This document shows, piece by piece, positions 17,405 through 26,786 of a stretch of DNA of 64,000 bases. Location: NCBI RefSeq assembly GCF_041053055.1, contig NZ_CP163443.1, positions 7,795,001-7,859,000 on the forward strand, written 5' to 3'. The stretch's first letter is position 1; every line of letters begins with the position of its first letter. Source of the DNA: Streptomyces sp. R41 (GTDB lineage: Bacteria; Actinomycetota; Actinomycetes; Streptomycetales; Streptomycetaceae). The notes below the pieces were generated by a model. The model was not told the origin of the DNA. It saw only the letters and a program-made list of their open reading frames with translations, and did not search any database. Made by a program: the position numbers and the translations under genes.

Positions 17405-18647
17405 ACTCGCCGAAGCGCGGATAGACCTTGGCGAAGTACTCCGCGTCGCGCGTGTGCACCTTGCCCCAGTGCGGCCGGCCCTCGTGCGCGGTGAAGATCC
17501 GCTCGGCGGCGGTGAAGTACGCCTGATAGGGGGTGCCTCTGAACATGTGGACGGCGATGTAGGCGGTGTCCCGGCCCGACGCCGTGGAGAGTGCGATGTC
17601 GTCGGCGGGGGCCGTGCGCACCTCGATGGGGAAGCTGACCCGCAGGGTCGAGCGGTCGACCATCGCCTTCAACTCGCGCAGCGCCTCGACCAGGGCCTCG
17701 CGCGGAACGGCGTACTCCATCTCCACGAAGCGCACCCGGCGCGGAGAAGTGAAGACCTTGTAGGGAATGTCGGTGTAGGTCCGCGCGGACAGCGCCCGGC
17801 TGGAGATCTTCGCGATCGTCGGGATGGTGGCGGGCACGGCGCGGCCGAGCAGATTGGCCGCGTGGAAGACGCCGTTGGAGAGGAACTCGTCCTCGATCCA
17901 GCCGCTCAACCGACCGACCGGCTTCTCGGGCCCTGCGCTGCGGTTGTTGCGCTTGGTGTTGCAGTTTCCGGTGTGCGGGAACCAGTAGAACTCGAAGTGC
18001 TCGTTCTCGGTGAAGAGTGCGTCGAAGTCGGCGGTGACCTTGTCGAAGGTCATCGGCTCCTCGCGGGCCGTGAGCAGAAAAATGGGCTCTACGGAGAAGG
18101 TGATCGCGGTGACGATCCCCAGGGCGCCTATTCCGATCCGGGCCGCCGCGAAGACCTCCGGGTTCTCCGTCTCGGAGCAGGTGAGAACCGAGCCGTCCGC
18201 CGTGACCAGCTCAAGTCCCTTGATCTGCGCGGCTATCGACGCCGAGTCACGCCCCGTGCCGTGCGTTCCGGTGCTGGTCGCCCCCGAGACCGTCTGCTCC
18301 ATGATGTCGCCCATGTTCGTGAGCGACAGCCCCTCGCGCGCGAGAGCCACGTTGAGACGCTTGAGCGGGGTGCCCGCCTCAACGGTGACCGTGCCGGCCT
18401 CGCGATCAATCCTGCGGATGCCCGTCAACAGTTGAGGGCGGATCAATACGCCGTCGGTCGCGGCGGCGGCAGTGAAGGAGTGCCCGGTGCCGACGGCCTT
18501 CACCTTCAGACCGTCGTCGGCCGCCTTCCGTACGGCCGCGGAGAGTTCCTCCACGGAGGCGGGAACGACCTCCCGTACCGGACGGGCGGTGACGTTCCCC
18601 GCCCAGTTACGCCACGTGCCGCTCTTCCCGCTCACTGTGGTGCTCAT
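17328..18647 (-). CDS. FAD-binding sugar-lactone oxidase (D-arabinono-1,4-lactone oxidase family)
   Basis: Oxidoreductase of the VAO/ALO family, 439 residues. The FAD domain (about 15-185) contains KAVGTGHSF, whose His is the usual covalent flavin site, and GATSTGTHGTG. The C-terminal ALO domain ends with the conserved HWGK (near 398-401) and DPDRRF. Likely substrates are aldonolactones or related sugars. Its ATG lies 41 bases inside the upstream MFS gene, implying coupling. The 3' end overlaps a convergent gene by 77 bases. Confidence 0.88.
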   Translation of the reverse strand: MSTTVSGKSGTWRNWAGNVTARPVREVVPASVEELSAAVRKAADDGLKVKAVGTGHSFTAAAATDGVLIRPQLLTGIRRIDREAGTVTVEAGTPLKRLNVALAREGLSLTNMGDIMEQTVSGATSTGTHGTGRDSASIAAQIKGLELVTADGSVLTCSETENPEVFAAARIGIGALGIVTAITFSVEPIFLLTAREEPMTFDKVTADFDALFTENEHFEFYWFPHTGNCNTKRNNRSAGPEKPVGRLSGWIEDEFLSNGVFHAANLLGRAVPATIPTIAKISSRALSARTYTDIPYKVFTSPRRVRFVEMEYAVPREALVEALRELKAMVDRSTLRVSFPIEVRTAPADDIALSTASGRDTAYIAVHMFRGTPYQAYFTAAERIFTAHEGRPHWGKVHTRDAEYFAKVYPRFGEFTGLRDRLDPDRRFANDYLRRVLGS

Positions 18648-19845
18648 GGGACCCTCCCCGCTGCGGAACCGGCCTGCTCAGCCGGCGATACCCGAGGAAA
18701 CCGACCGCGACCGCGACGGCTCCGGACACCGCCGGAACCCCGTACCCGGCCTTCGCACCGGCGGCGTCGATCACCCAGCCGGCCACGGAGGAGCCGAGCG
18801 CGACCCCGACCGCGAGTCCGGTGCTCACCCAGGTCATGCCCTCGGTCAGTTTCGCGCGTGGTACGTGCTGTTCGATGAGGGACATCGTCGTGATCATCGT
18901 GGGAGCGATGGAGAGTCCCGCAACGAACAGCGCCACGGCCAGGAACGGCAAGTTTCCGACCAGTAGGAGGGGGATCATACTCACGGCCATCGCGCATATG
19001 CCCAGCAGCCACCGACGTTCGGGCGCCCCCTTGAAGTGCAGCAGTCCGAAGACGGCTCCGGCGGCACAGGAGCCCGCCGCGTACAGCGCGAGGACGATGC
19101 TCGCGGCGCCCTTGTGGCCCTGCTCCTCGGCGAAGGCCACGGTGACCACGTCAACGGCCCCGAAGATCGCACCGGTCGCCACGAACGTGGCCACCAGGAC
19201 CTGGAGTCCGGCCGAGCGCAGCGCCGAACCGCTGGTGTGGTGCTCGCGCGGATGTGGCACGGGCTCGGTCGCGCGCTGGGAGGTCAGCCAGAAGACACCG
19301 GCCGCGAGGAAGCAGGCGGCGAGCAGCGGCCCGGCCTCCGGGAACCACACCGTGGACAGGCCGATGGAGATGATCGGCCCGAAGATGAAGCAGATCTCGT
19401 CGACCACGGACTCGAAGGAGTACGCGGTGTGCAGTTGCGGCGTGCCCCGGTAGAGGGCCGCCCAGCGGGCCCGGATCATCGCGCCGATGCTCGGGACGCA
19501 GCCGATGCCGGCCGAGCAGACGAACAGCACCCAGTCCGGCCACCCGAAGTGCGCGGTGAGCAGCAGCCCGGCGGCCGCGGCGAGCGCGAACAGTGTCACG
19601 GGGCGCAGCACCCGCCGCTGCCCGTACTGGTCCACCAGACGCGAGACCTGCGGGCCGAGGACCGCGGCGGCCAGCGCCATGGTCGCCGACAGCGCCCCCG
19701 CGAGCCCGTACCGTCCGGTGAGCTGGGAGATCATCGTGACCACGCCGATGCCCATCATCGACAGCGGCATCCTGCCGAGGAAGCCCGCGGCGGAGAAGCC
19801 CTTGGAGCCGGGGGCGGCGAACAGGGCGCGGTACGGGCTGGGCAC
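18607..19845 (-). CDS. MFS transporter
   Basis: Major facilitator of 412 residues with about 12 predicted membrane segments and the loop motif RLVDQYGQRRVLRP between helices 2 and 3. The C-terminus is a His/Glu/Arg-rich tail. It is upstream of and overlaps the lactone oxidase gene, so it may carry that enzyme's substrate or product. No ATG-proximal strong ribosome site is apparent; the start at 19845 is the family-like one. Confidence 0.85.
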   Translation of the reverse strand: MPSPYRALFAAPGSKGFSAAGFLGRMPLSMMGIGVVTMISQLTGRYGLAGALSATMALAAAVLGPQVSRLVDQYGQRRVLRPVTLFALAAAAGLLLTAHFGWPDWVLFVCSAGIGCVPSIGAMIRARWAALYRGTPQLHTAYSFESVVDEICFIFGPIISIGLSTVWFPEAGPLLAACFLAAGVFWLTSQRATEPVPHPREHHTSGSALRSAGLQVLVATFVATGAIFGAVDVVTVAFAEEQGHKGAASIVLALYAAGSCAAGAVFGLLHFKGAPERRWLLGICAMAVSMIPLLLVGNLPFLAVALFVAGLSIAPTMITTMSLIEQHVPRAKLTEGMTWVSTGLAVGVALGSSVAGWVIDAAGAKAGYGVPAVSGAVAVAVGFLGYRRLSRPVPQRGGSHEHHSEREERHVA

Positions 19846-20050
19846 GGGGGTCTCCGTCGGCTCGGCTCGGCCACCCGGTCACCACGGGCGGTTCGAACTC
19901 GGGTAAGGCGTGAAGCTGGCCGATACAGCTTACGGGTGAGGTGACCCTAACGCACGCCCCCTGCGGGCTCCCCGTGCGGCTGCGTGCCCTGCTCGCTACC
20001 CGCCTTGCCGTGCGGCTTCGTGCTTGCCGCCGGTCGCCTCGCGGTGCGGC

Positions 20051-20218
20051 TTCGCGCCCGCCTTGCCGTGCGCCTTCGCGCCCGCCTTGCCGTGCGCCTT
20101 CGCGCCCGCCTTGCCGTGCGCCTTCGCGCCCGCCTTGCCGTGCGCCTTCGCGCCCGCCTTGCCGTGCGCCTTCGCGCCCGCCTTGCCGTGCGCCTTCGCG
20201 CCCGCCTTGCCGTGCGCC
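20051..20218. repeat. Tandem repeat, 24 bp x 7 perfect copies
   Basis: Seven identical end-to-end copies of TTCGCGCCCGCCTTGCCGTG plus CGCC fill 20051-20218. Degenerate copies extend left to about 19995. It lies in the 512-base space between the MFS gene (minus) and hemH (plus). The unit contains no stop codon in any frame, so all six frames are open. On the minus strand it would read GKAGAKAH repeated, in a 90-codon frame from GTG 20268 to 19996, but the purine-rich ribosome-like site is only one base from that GTG, so a protein is not established. Confidence 0.9.
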
Positions 20219-20357
20219 GATCGCCCACCGCAGGCCTCGTCGTGCGGTCGCCCCGCCGCTCGTCCCACGCCTTCCTGCGTGCCAGGACGCCGACCCCCGC
20301 TCTTCCCGTCACCCCACCGTTTCCCGCGTGTCAGTGCCGGGTGGCAGGATCGGACGC

Positions 20358-21485
20358 ATGCCAGATGCGCTCGATGCCACCCCCTACGATGCCCTGCTCC
20401 TGCTCTCGTTCGGCGGCCCCGAAGGCCCGGACGACGTGGTTCCGTTCCTGGAGAACGTGACGCGGGGGAGAGGCATCCCCAAGGAACGGCTCAAGGAAGT
20501 GGGCCGGCACTACTTCCTGTTCGGCGGGGTCAGCCCCATCAACGACCAGAACCGCGCCCTGCTCGACGCCCTCCGCAAGGACTTCGCCGACCACGGCCTC
20601 GACCTGCCCGTCTACTGGGGCAACCGCAACTGGGCGCCGTACCTGACCGACACCCTGCGCGAGATGGTCGCCGACGGCCGCCGCCGCATCCTCGTCCTCG
20701 CCACCAGCGCGTACGCCTCCTACTCGGGCTGCCGCCAGTACCGCGAGAACCTCGCCGAGTCCCTGGCCGCGCTCGAGGCCGAGGGCCTTGAGCTGCCGAA
20801 GATCGACAAGCTGCGCCACTACTTCAACCACCCCGGCTTCGTGCGGCCGATGGTCGACGGCGTCCTGAAGTCCCTCGCCGAACTGCCCGAGGGCGTACGC
20901 GAGGGCGCACACCTCGCCTTCACGACGCACTCCATCCCGGACGCGGCCGCCGACACCTCCGGGCCGGTCGAGGACCACGGCGACGGCGGTGCGTACGTCA
21001 AGCAGCACCTGGATGTCGCCCGGCTGATCGTCGACGCCGTGCGCGAGGAGACCGGGATCGAGCATCCCTGGCAACTCGTCTACCAGTCGCGCTCCGGAGC
21101 CCCGCACATCCCGTGGCTGGAGCCCGACATCTGCGACCACCTGGAGGAGCTGCACGGCGCCGGCGTCCCGGCCGTCGTGATGGCCCCCATCGGGTTCGTC
21201 TCTGACCACATGGAGGTCCTGTACGACCTCGACACGGAGGCGAAGGCCAAGGCCGAGGAGCTGGGTCTGCCGGTGCGCCGCTCGGCCACCGTGGGCGCCG
21301 ACCCGCGGTTCGCCGCGGCGATCCGTGACCTGGTCCTGGAGCGCGCCGCGAAGGAGAGCGGGCAGCGGGTGACCCCCTGTGCCCTCGGCGCGCTCGGTGC
21401 GAGCCACGACCTGTGCCCGGTGGGCTGCTGCCCGGCCCGTGCCGCCAAGCCCGCCGCCGCCGGCGTCGACAGCCCGTACGCGTGA
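20358..21485 (+). CDS. hemH: Ferrochelatase (actinobacterial coproporphyrin III type)
   Basis: Inserts Fe(II) into the porphyrin in heme synthesis; actinobacterial enzymes use coproporphyrin III. It has 375 residues. The metal-site His191 lies in FTTHSIPD, and the N-terminal motif [15 protein letters not shown] is typical. The C-terminus has a cysteine group (TPCALG, then DLCPVGCC) that with an internal cysteine matches the [2Fe-2S] site of actinobacterial ferrochelatases. ATG 20358 has AGGA eight bases upstream; CAGGAT seven bases before it also fits a leaderless -10 box. The inositol phosphatase gene follows eight bases later. Confidence 0.94.
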   Translation: MPDALDATPYDALLLLSFGGPEGPDDVVPFLENVTRGRGIPKERLKEVGRHYFLFGGVSPINDQNRALLDALRKDFADHGLDLPVYWGNRNWAPYLTDTLREMVADGRRRILVLATSAYASYSGCRQYRENLAESLAALEAEGLELPKIDKLRHYFNHPGFVRPMVDGVLKSLAELPEGVREGAHLAFTTHSIPDAAADTSGPVEDHGDGGAYVKQHLDVARLIVDAVREETGIEHPWQLVYQSRSGAPHIPWLEPDICDHLEELHGAGVPAVVMAPIGFVSDHMEVLYDLDTEAKAKAEELGLPVRRSATVGADPRFAAAIRDLVLERAAKESGQRVTPCALGALGASHDLCPVGCCPARAAKPAAAGVDSPYA

Positions 21486-21493
21486 GGAGCCCC

Positions 21494-22309
21494 GTGACCC
21501 AGCCCCAGCACACCGAACTGCTCCAGCTCGCCGAGGAGGCCGCCCGGCGCGCCGGCGAGCTGCTGCGGGACGGCCGCCCGGCGGACCTCGCGGTCGCCGC
21601 GACCAAGTCCAGCCCGATCGACGTCGTCACCGAGATGGACATCGCCGCGGAGAAGCTGATCACCGACCTGATCTCCCAGCACCGCCCGGACGACGGCTTC
21701 CTCGGCGAGGAGGGCGCCGCCACGGAGGGCACCAGCGGCATCTGCTGGGTCATCGATCCGCTCGACGGCACGGTCAACTACCTCTATGGACTGCCGACCT
21801 GGGCCGTGTCCATCGCCGCCGAGCGGGACGGCGAGGCGATCGTCGGAGTCGTAGCGGCGCCGATGCGCGGCGAGACCTACCACGCGGTGCGCGGCGGCGG
21901 GGCCTGGGCCGTCGGGGCCTGGGACGGGGAGCGCCGGCTGACCTGTCGGCCGGCGCCGCCACTGGACCAGGCACTGGTGTCGACCGGCTTCAACTATGTG
22001 GCCGAGGTCAAGGCCCACCAGGCCGACGTCGCCCAACGCCTCATCCCGCTGCTGCGCGACATCCGGCGCAGCGGCTCGGCGGCGGTCGACCTGTGCGACG
22101 TAGCGGCGGGCCGCCTCGACGGCTACTACGAACGCGGCCTCAACCCCTGGGACCTCGCGGCGGGCGACCTGATCGCCCGTGAGGCGGGCGCCCTGACCGG
22201 TGGACGCCCCGGAGAGCGCCCCGCACGCGATCTGGCGGTCGCCGCCTCACCGGGGGTCTTCGAGCCCCTCCAGCGGCTCCTGGAGGAGTTCGGAGCCTGG
22301 CACGACTGA
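21494..22309 (+). CDS. Inositol monophosphatase family protein
   Basis: Mg-dependent phosphatase of 271 residues. Metal-binding motifs: DVVTEMD (near 43-49), GEEG (near 75), WVIDPLDGTVN (near 90-100), and NPWDLAAG (near 221-228). Likely acts on myo-inositol 1-phosphate or a related sugar phosphate. GTG 21494 is preceded by GAGGAG, right after the hemH stop, so it is cotranscribed with hemH. The operon ends at the hairpin 22351-22391. Confidence 0.9.
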   Translation: MTQPQHTELLQLAEEAARRAGELLRDGRPADLAVAATKSSPIDVVTEMDIAAEKLITDLISQHRPDDGFLGEEGAATEGTSGICWVIDPLDGTVNYLYGLPTWAVSIAAERDGEAIVGVVAAPMRGETYHAVRGGGAWAVGAWDGERRLTCRPAPPLDQALVSTGFNYVAEVKAHQADVAQRLIPLLRDIRRSGSAAVDLCDVAAGRLDGYYERGLNPWDLAAGDLIAREAGALTGGRPGERPARDLAVAASPGVFEPLQRLLEEFGAWHD

Positions 22310-22350
22310 CGGCGCCCGCGGTTGACGGCGCGCACAACAGGCGGCAAACG

Positions 22351-22391
22351 GAGCGGGGCCCCGGCACTGGATCGATACCGGGGCCCCGCTC
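22351..22391 (+). terminator. Terminator after the hemH-inositol phosphatase operon
   Basis: A 14-bp perfect stem, 22351-22364 with 22378-22391. It also serves the convergent small gene. Confidence 0.8.
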
Positions 22392-22404
22392 TCGTACAAA
22401 CTGA

Positions 22405-22578
22405 TCAGACGCGCGTCGCGCCGACCTCCACACCGTGCTCGGCGGCGAGGCGGTGCAGGTCGTCGAGCTCGGCCTGCTCGACCTCCGCGAGGAAGTCGTC
22501 GCCTGTTTCGCGAGCCCGCGTCAGGTCGGACTCGGTCGCCCTTATGCGCTGCAGAAGTCCTGCGGTGAATGCGTCCAT
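22405..22578 (-). CDS. Small conserved hypothetical protein (57 aa)
   Basis: A 57-residue acidic helical protein starting MDAFTAGLLQRIRATESDL. The frame is open further upstream, but codon use and composition change before 22578, so that ATG is chosen despite a weak ribosome site. Its place between the inositol phosphatase and cutR is, from memory, conserved in streptomycetes. Function unknown. Confidence 0.65.
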   Translation of the reverse strand: MDAFTAGLLQRIRATESDLTRARETGDDFLAEVEQAELDDLHRLAAEHGVEVGATRV

Positions 22579-22992
22579 GCTGCGCCCCCTCGTCCTGGGT
22601 CGTGGGTCGGTGGCACGGGGGTGTGCCGTTCGGAAGGGGCGATCACGTCTCCAGATGGGTGCCCAGCGCTGCCCAGGCTGGGCGGCGACGGTGCCGGACA
22701 CCCACGCCCGCTCTGCGGAAGCGGTTGGACGTACCACAAGGTGGCTTGCCACATGCAGAGCGTGATCGCGGGGTGTAAAGCCGTCCTCCCCCCGCTCCCT
22801 TCCGTGGAAACCTCAACCCGAAGAGAAAATCTCGCATTCCCGGGCGCCCGGACCGTCTTCTCGGGTGCCTCCCACCGCCTTACAGCCGGTTTATGGCCGA
22901 AAAGGGCAGGATGGAGGTCTCATCCGTGACAGACCTGCCCGTGGGGTGCCCTGAAGCGCGCTACGCGGGTGGACAGAGGAAGGACAAGCGAC
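22579..22992. other. Intergenic region upstream of cutRS
   Basis: 414 bases holding the promoters of cutR and of the small divergent gene. No RNA gene, repeat or clear operator is seen. Confidence 0.45.
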
Positions 22993-23646
22993 GTGCGCGT
23001 ACTCGTCGTCGAGGACGAGCAACTGCTCGCCGATGCGGTGGCCACCGGACTGCGCCGGGAGGCCATGGCCGTCGACGTCGTGTACGACGGTGCGGCCGCC
23101 CTGGAGCGCATCGGCGTCAACGACTATGACGTGGTCGTCCTCGACCGCGACCTCCCGCTCGTGCACGGCGACGACGTCTGCCGCAAGATCGTCGAGCTCG
23201 GCATGCCCACGCGCGTACTGATGCTCACCGCCTCCGGCGACGTCAGCGACCGCGTCGAGGGCCTGGAGATCGGCGCCGACGACTACCTCCCCAAGCCGTT
23301 CGCGTTCAGCGAGCTGACGGCACGCGTGCGTGCCCTCGGACGCCGTACGAGTGTGCCGCTGCCGCCGGTCCTGGAGCGCGCCGGGATCAAGCTCGACCCC
23401 AACCGGCGCGAGGTCTTCCGCGACGGCAAGGAGGTCCAGCTCGCGCCGAAGGAGTTCGCCGTCCTGGAAGTGCTGCTGCGCAGCGAGGGCACGGTCGTCT
23501 CCGCCGAGCAGCTCCTGGAGAAGGCCTGGGACGAGAACACGGACCCGTTCACCAACGTCGTACGCGTGACGGTCATGACCCTGCGCCGCAAGCTCGGCGA
23601 GCCCCCGGTCATCGTCACCGTGCCCGGCTCCGGCTACCGGATCTGA
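22993..23646 (+). CDS. cutR: Response regulator CutR
   Basis: OmpR/PhoB-type regulator of 217 residues, the length of CutR from S. lividans. The receiver domain (1-115) has the acidic pair at residues 7-8, phospho-acceptor Asp51 (VVLDRDLP) and Lys in LPKPF. The winged-helix DNA-binding domain covers about 125-217. GTG 22993 has AGGAAGGA eight bases upstream. It pairs with CutS six bases downstream. CutRS links cell-envelope state to protein quality control and antibiotic output in Streptomyces. Confidence 0.93.
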   Translation: MRVLVVEDEQLLADAVATGLRREAMAVDVVYDGAAALERIGVNDYDVVVLDRDLPLVHGDDVCRKIVELGMPTRVLMLTASGDVSDRVEGLEIGADDYLPKPFAFSELTARVRALGRRTSVPLPPVLERAGIKLDPNRREVFRDGKEVQLAPKEFAVLEVLLRSEGTVVSAEQLLEKAWDENTDPFTNVVRVTVMTLRRKLGEPPVIVTVPGSGYRI

Positions 23647-23652
23647 TACCCC

Positions 23653-24903
23653 GTGGCCGCGACCCCAGCGCCCCCCGCGGCGCCCCCCAAGCCCACCTGG
23701 GACCCAAGAAGGCCGGAGCCCCCGTTCCCCTGGCTGCGCCCGACCATCCGCATACGGCTCACGCTCCTCTACGGTGGCATGTTCCTGATCGCCGGCATCA
23801 TGCTGCTGTCGATCATCTACTTGCTCGCGGCGCAGGCGCTGAACACGGGCAACGAGCCGCTGTTCAAGATCGTCGGCGGTAACGCGATCAAGGTCACCAG
23901 CACCATGTGCCCGGCGGTCGACGGTGGCAACAATGTGCCGCTCGACGAGTTCAACACCGCGATCAGCAACTGCATCGACCACCAGCGCCAGGTCGCCCTG
24001 GACAACCTGCTCAGCCGCTCGCTGCTCGCCCTGCTCGGCCTCGCCATCATCGCGTTCGCCTTCGGCTACGCGATGGCCGGCCGGGTGCTCTCGCCGCTCG
24101 GCCGGATCACCCGCACCGCGCGCGCGGTGGCGGGCTCGGACCTGTCCCGGCGGATCGAACTGGACGGCCCGGACGACGAGCTGAAGGAGCTGGCGGACAC
24201 CTTCGACGACATGCTGGAGCGGCTGCAGCGAGCCTTCACCGCCCAGCAGCGGTTCGTCGGGAACGCCTCGCACGAACTGCGCACCCCGCTCGCGATCAAC
24301 CGCACGCTTCTGGAAGTGCATCTGTCCGACCCGGGGGCGCCGATGGAGCTGCAGCAGCTCGGCAAGACGCTGCTCGCCACCAATGAGCGCAGTGAGCAGC
24401 TCGTCGAGGGCCTGCTGCTGCTCGCCCGCAGCGACAACCAGATCGTGGAGCGCAAGCCCGTGGACCTCGCCGAGGTCGCCTCGCAGGCCGTCGACCAGGT
24501 GCACGCCGAGGCCGAGGCCAAGGGCGTGGAGATCCGCGGGGAGCGCTCCGTGGCGGTCGTCCAGGGCAACGGCGTCCTGTTGGAGCGGATCGCCCTGAAC
24601 CTCGTCCAGAACGCGGTCCGGTACAACGTGCCGGAGGACGGCTGGGTCGAGGTCACCACACAGGTCCAGCACGGTCAGGCGGTCCTGGTGGTGTCGAACA
24701 CGGGTCCCGTGGTGCCCGCGTACGAGATCGACAATCTTTTCGAGCCCTTCCGGCGGCTGCGTACGGAGCGCACGGGCAGCGACAAGGGCGTGGGCCTCGG
24801 CCTTTCGATCGCCCGGTCGGTGGCCCGTGCCCACGGGGGCCATATCGTCGCGGAGCCGCGCGAGGGAGGTGGACTCGTGATGCGCGTCACCCTTCCCATC
24901 TGA
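23653..24903 (+). CDS. cutS: Sensor histidine kinase CutS
   Basis: Membrane kinase of 416 residues. Membrane segments at about 36-60 and 118-140 flank an extracellular sensor loop with two cysteines, Cys86 and Cys107, known to be conserved in CutS and proposed to sense disulfide formation outside the cell. HAMP follows (about 140-195), then the phosphorylated His207 in NASHELRTPLA, and a HATPase domain with NLVQNAVRY and GVGLGLSI. The GTG start at 23653 has little ribosome-site match, which suggests coupling to cutR. Confidence 0.93.
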   Translation: MAATPAPPAAPPKPTWDPRRPEPPFPWLRPTIRIRLTLLYGGMFLIAGIMLLSIIYLLAAQALNTGNEPLFKIVGGNAIKVTSTMCPAVDGGNNVPLDEFNTAISNCIDHQRQVALDNLLSRSLLALLGLAIIAFAFGYAMAGRVLSPLGRITRTARAVAGSDLSRRIELDGPDDELKELADTFDDMLERLQRAFTAQQRFVGNASHELRTPLAINRTLLEVHLSDPGAPMELQQLGKTLLATNERSEQLVEGLLLLARSDNQIVERKPVDLAEVASQAVDQVHAEAEAKGVEIRGERSVAVVQGNGVLLERIALNLVQNAVRYNVPEDGWVEVTTQVQHGQAVLVVSNTGPVVPAYEIDNLFEPFRRLRTERTGSDKGVGLGLSIARSVARAHGGHIVAEPREGGGLVMRVTLPI

Positions 24904-25296
24904 GAGCATGTCGCCGACACGCGACGATGTTCGCTTTGCGCGGAATTTTCTGGTCACCCACCAGGGAGGCCCGTGTGTGATCGATCACAAGGGCGATTTT
25001 CCGGCCATCTACTCTCCGTGATCATGCAAGCTGTCGGAAAGCCGGGAAAATCCGGGTTTTCGGGGGTCTTGATCACGGGAAGTACACGGTGGGACGCCTT
25101 TGAAGTGCGGCCTTCGGACCGTGTACGGTCCGCATCGCCATCCAAGCCGATCACTCTTGAGGAGTCCGGTTGGGTGTCGATTGAGTAACAGACCTTGATG
25201 TGAGGCAAAATCTCCGCCTCGGGTCGGGCACAAGTCCGGCCTCTCACGCGTTACGTGCGCTGGAGACACCGAAGACACCCAGAGGGGGAGAGCGAC
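24904..25296 (+). promoter_or_regulatory. Long leader rich in inverted repeats upstream of DUF4193
   Basis: 393 bases without a gene. It holds a perfect 14-bp palindrome TGTGATCGATCACA (24976-24989); a 9-bp inverted repeat CCGTGATCA (25016-25024) with TGATCACGG (25070-25078); an inner AAAA/TTTT hairpin between these; and GGACCGT/ACGGTCC arms (25116-25131). The core TGATC recurs in all but the last. This could be a structured RNA leader or a set of operators; I recognise no known class. Confidence 0.5.
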
Positions 25297-25593
25297 ATGG
25301 CAACGGATTACGACACCCCGCGCAAGACCGACGACGACGTCGATTCGGACAGCCTTGAAGAACTGAAGGCCCGCCGGAACGACAAGTCGACCTCGTCCGT
25401 CGACGTAGATGAGTTCGAGGCCGCAGAAGGCCTGGAGCTGCCCGGAGCCGACCTCTCGAACGAGGAGCTGGCCGTCCGGGTCCTGCCCAAGCAGCAGGAT
25501 GAGTTCACTTGCATGAGCTGCTTCCTGGTGCACCACCGCAGCCAGCTGGCCCGCGAGAAGAACGGTCAGCCGATCTGCCGCGACTGCGACTGA
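25297..25593 (+). CDS. DUF4193 family protein
   Basis: Small acidic actinobacterial protein, 98 residues. The N-terminal 60 residues are very acidic and probably disordered. The C-terminus has two cysteine pairs, CMSC (near 72) and CRDC at the end, likely one zinc site. The strong ribosome site GGGGGAG lies six bases before ATG 25297. Function unknown; single-copy and conserved beside dut in actinobacteria (from memory). Confidence 0.88.
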   Translation: MATDYDTPRKTDDDVDSDSLEELKARRNDKSTSSVDVDEFEAAEGLELPGADLSNEELAVRVLPKQQDEFTCMSCFLVHHRSQLAREKNGQPICRDCD

Positions 25594-25606
25594 GGCAGGG
25601 TCGGCC

Positions 25607-26530
25607 GTGACTGGCTCGACCCCTCCTTGGAAGCGCCGCTTCCCCCCGCGGGAGGCGGACGAAGGGCCGTCCGACGGCTCTGAAGGCGTGCGTGACGACG
25701 AGCGGGGCTCTTCCGAACCGGGATCAGCCTCGCTCGAGCCGGCGCCCGCCACCGGCGGCCTGCCGGCCTCCGCGGGCACTCCCGCGCCCGTCGCCAGGCG
25801 CCGCGCGGCAGTCTTTCGGGACGGGGTCAGGAAAGGCGTCCAGAAAGGCGTCCAGAAGGGCGGCAGCCGGGCCAGGGCAGGCTTGGCGTACCTCGCCGAC
25901 CGGATCATCGACATCGCCCCGCGAATCCCCGTACGGGACCTCGCGACCCTCCGCAGGCAGTTCCCGGATCTCGGTCCCGAGCAGCTCGCGGACAAGCTCG
26001 TCGCGGGCGCGGCCGCCGCGACGTCCACGGTCGGAGCCGGGATCGGCGCGGCCGCGATGCTGCCGGTGCCGCCCGCCATGCCCACCGAGCTGGCCGCCGA
26101 GATCACCGGCGTCGCCGCGATCGAGCTGAAGCTGATCGCCGAGCTCCATGAGGTCTACGGCCTGCGGCCGCCGGGCACTCTCACACAGCGCAGTACCGCG
26201 TATCTGAACTCCTGGTCGGGAGAGCGCGGGATCGACGTGACCAGGCCGTCGACGATCAACGCCGCGTTGGGCGGCCAGATGAAGCGCGAGCTGCGTCAGC
26301 AGATCATGAAGCGAATGGTCCGGGATCTGCCCAACCTGATGCCGTTCATGGTCGGCGCCGCGGTCGGGGCGGTCATGAACCGCCGCGACACCAAGCGCCT
26401 CGCGGCGCGTATTCGCAAGGACCTGCGGAAAATGCAGGTGCCGTGGGACGCGCTTCCCGAGCTGCCACCGCTGGAGAAGCCGGCGGAGCCGCTGCGGATG
26501 GGGGAGATCCCCAAGGAGCTCGGGCGCTAG
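25607..26530 (+). CDS. Conserved hypothetical protein, EcsC-like hydrophobic segments
   Basis: 307 residues. The first 85 are Pro/Ser/Arg-rich and disordered. The conserved part has a small-residue hydrophobic stretch (about 143-170) and a second one, PFMVGAAVGAVMNRRDTKRLAARI (about 246-268), whose Gly/Asn/Thr pattern weakly recalls the EcsC family. GTG 25607 is 14 bases after DUF4193, so the two are probably cotranscribed. I do not know its function. Confidence 0.7.
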   Translation: MTGSTPPWKRRFPPREADEGPSDGSEGVRDDERGSSEPGSASLEPAPATGGLPASAGTPAPVARRRAAVFRDGVRKGVQKGVQKGGSRARAGLAYLADRIIDIAPRIPVRDLATLRRQFPDLGPEQLADKLVAGAAAATSTVGAGIGAAAMLPVPPAMPTELAAEITGVAAIELKLIAELHEVYGLRPPGTLTQRSTAYLNSWSGERGIDVTRPSTINAALGGQMKRELRQQIMKRMVRDLPNLMPFMVGAAVGAVMNRRDTKRLAARIRKDLRKMQVPWDALPELPPLEKPAEPLRMGEIPKELGR

Positions 26531-26786
26531 CCCGGAGTGTTTTCCCTCGCCTCGCGGGCGGACTCTCTCGGTGGTCGCGCCGATTTCGGCACCGCCGGGC
26601 AGCGCCGCTGTGGCAGATCACCGATGCGGAGGACAAAGACCTGGAGCGCCGCGCCCGCGTGCGCTTCCTGCGGAGGTGGGGCGTTCGCAGACATCCGCGC
26701 GATTTCGCCGGACGCGTCTGCGCGCGCATCCGTGGGTTCCCGCCGAATGCGGGCCTCCGCACTCCCGCCGAAGGCGGGCTGCCGGG

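Noticed and set aside
20051..20218. CRISPR array
   Set aside because: The 24-bp units are end to end with no spacers and no cas genes nearby.
24976..24989. Crp operator
   Set aside because: TGTGATCGATCACA has six bases between GTG and CAC; Crp sites have eight.
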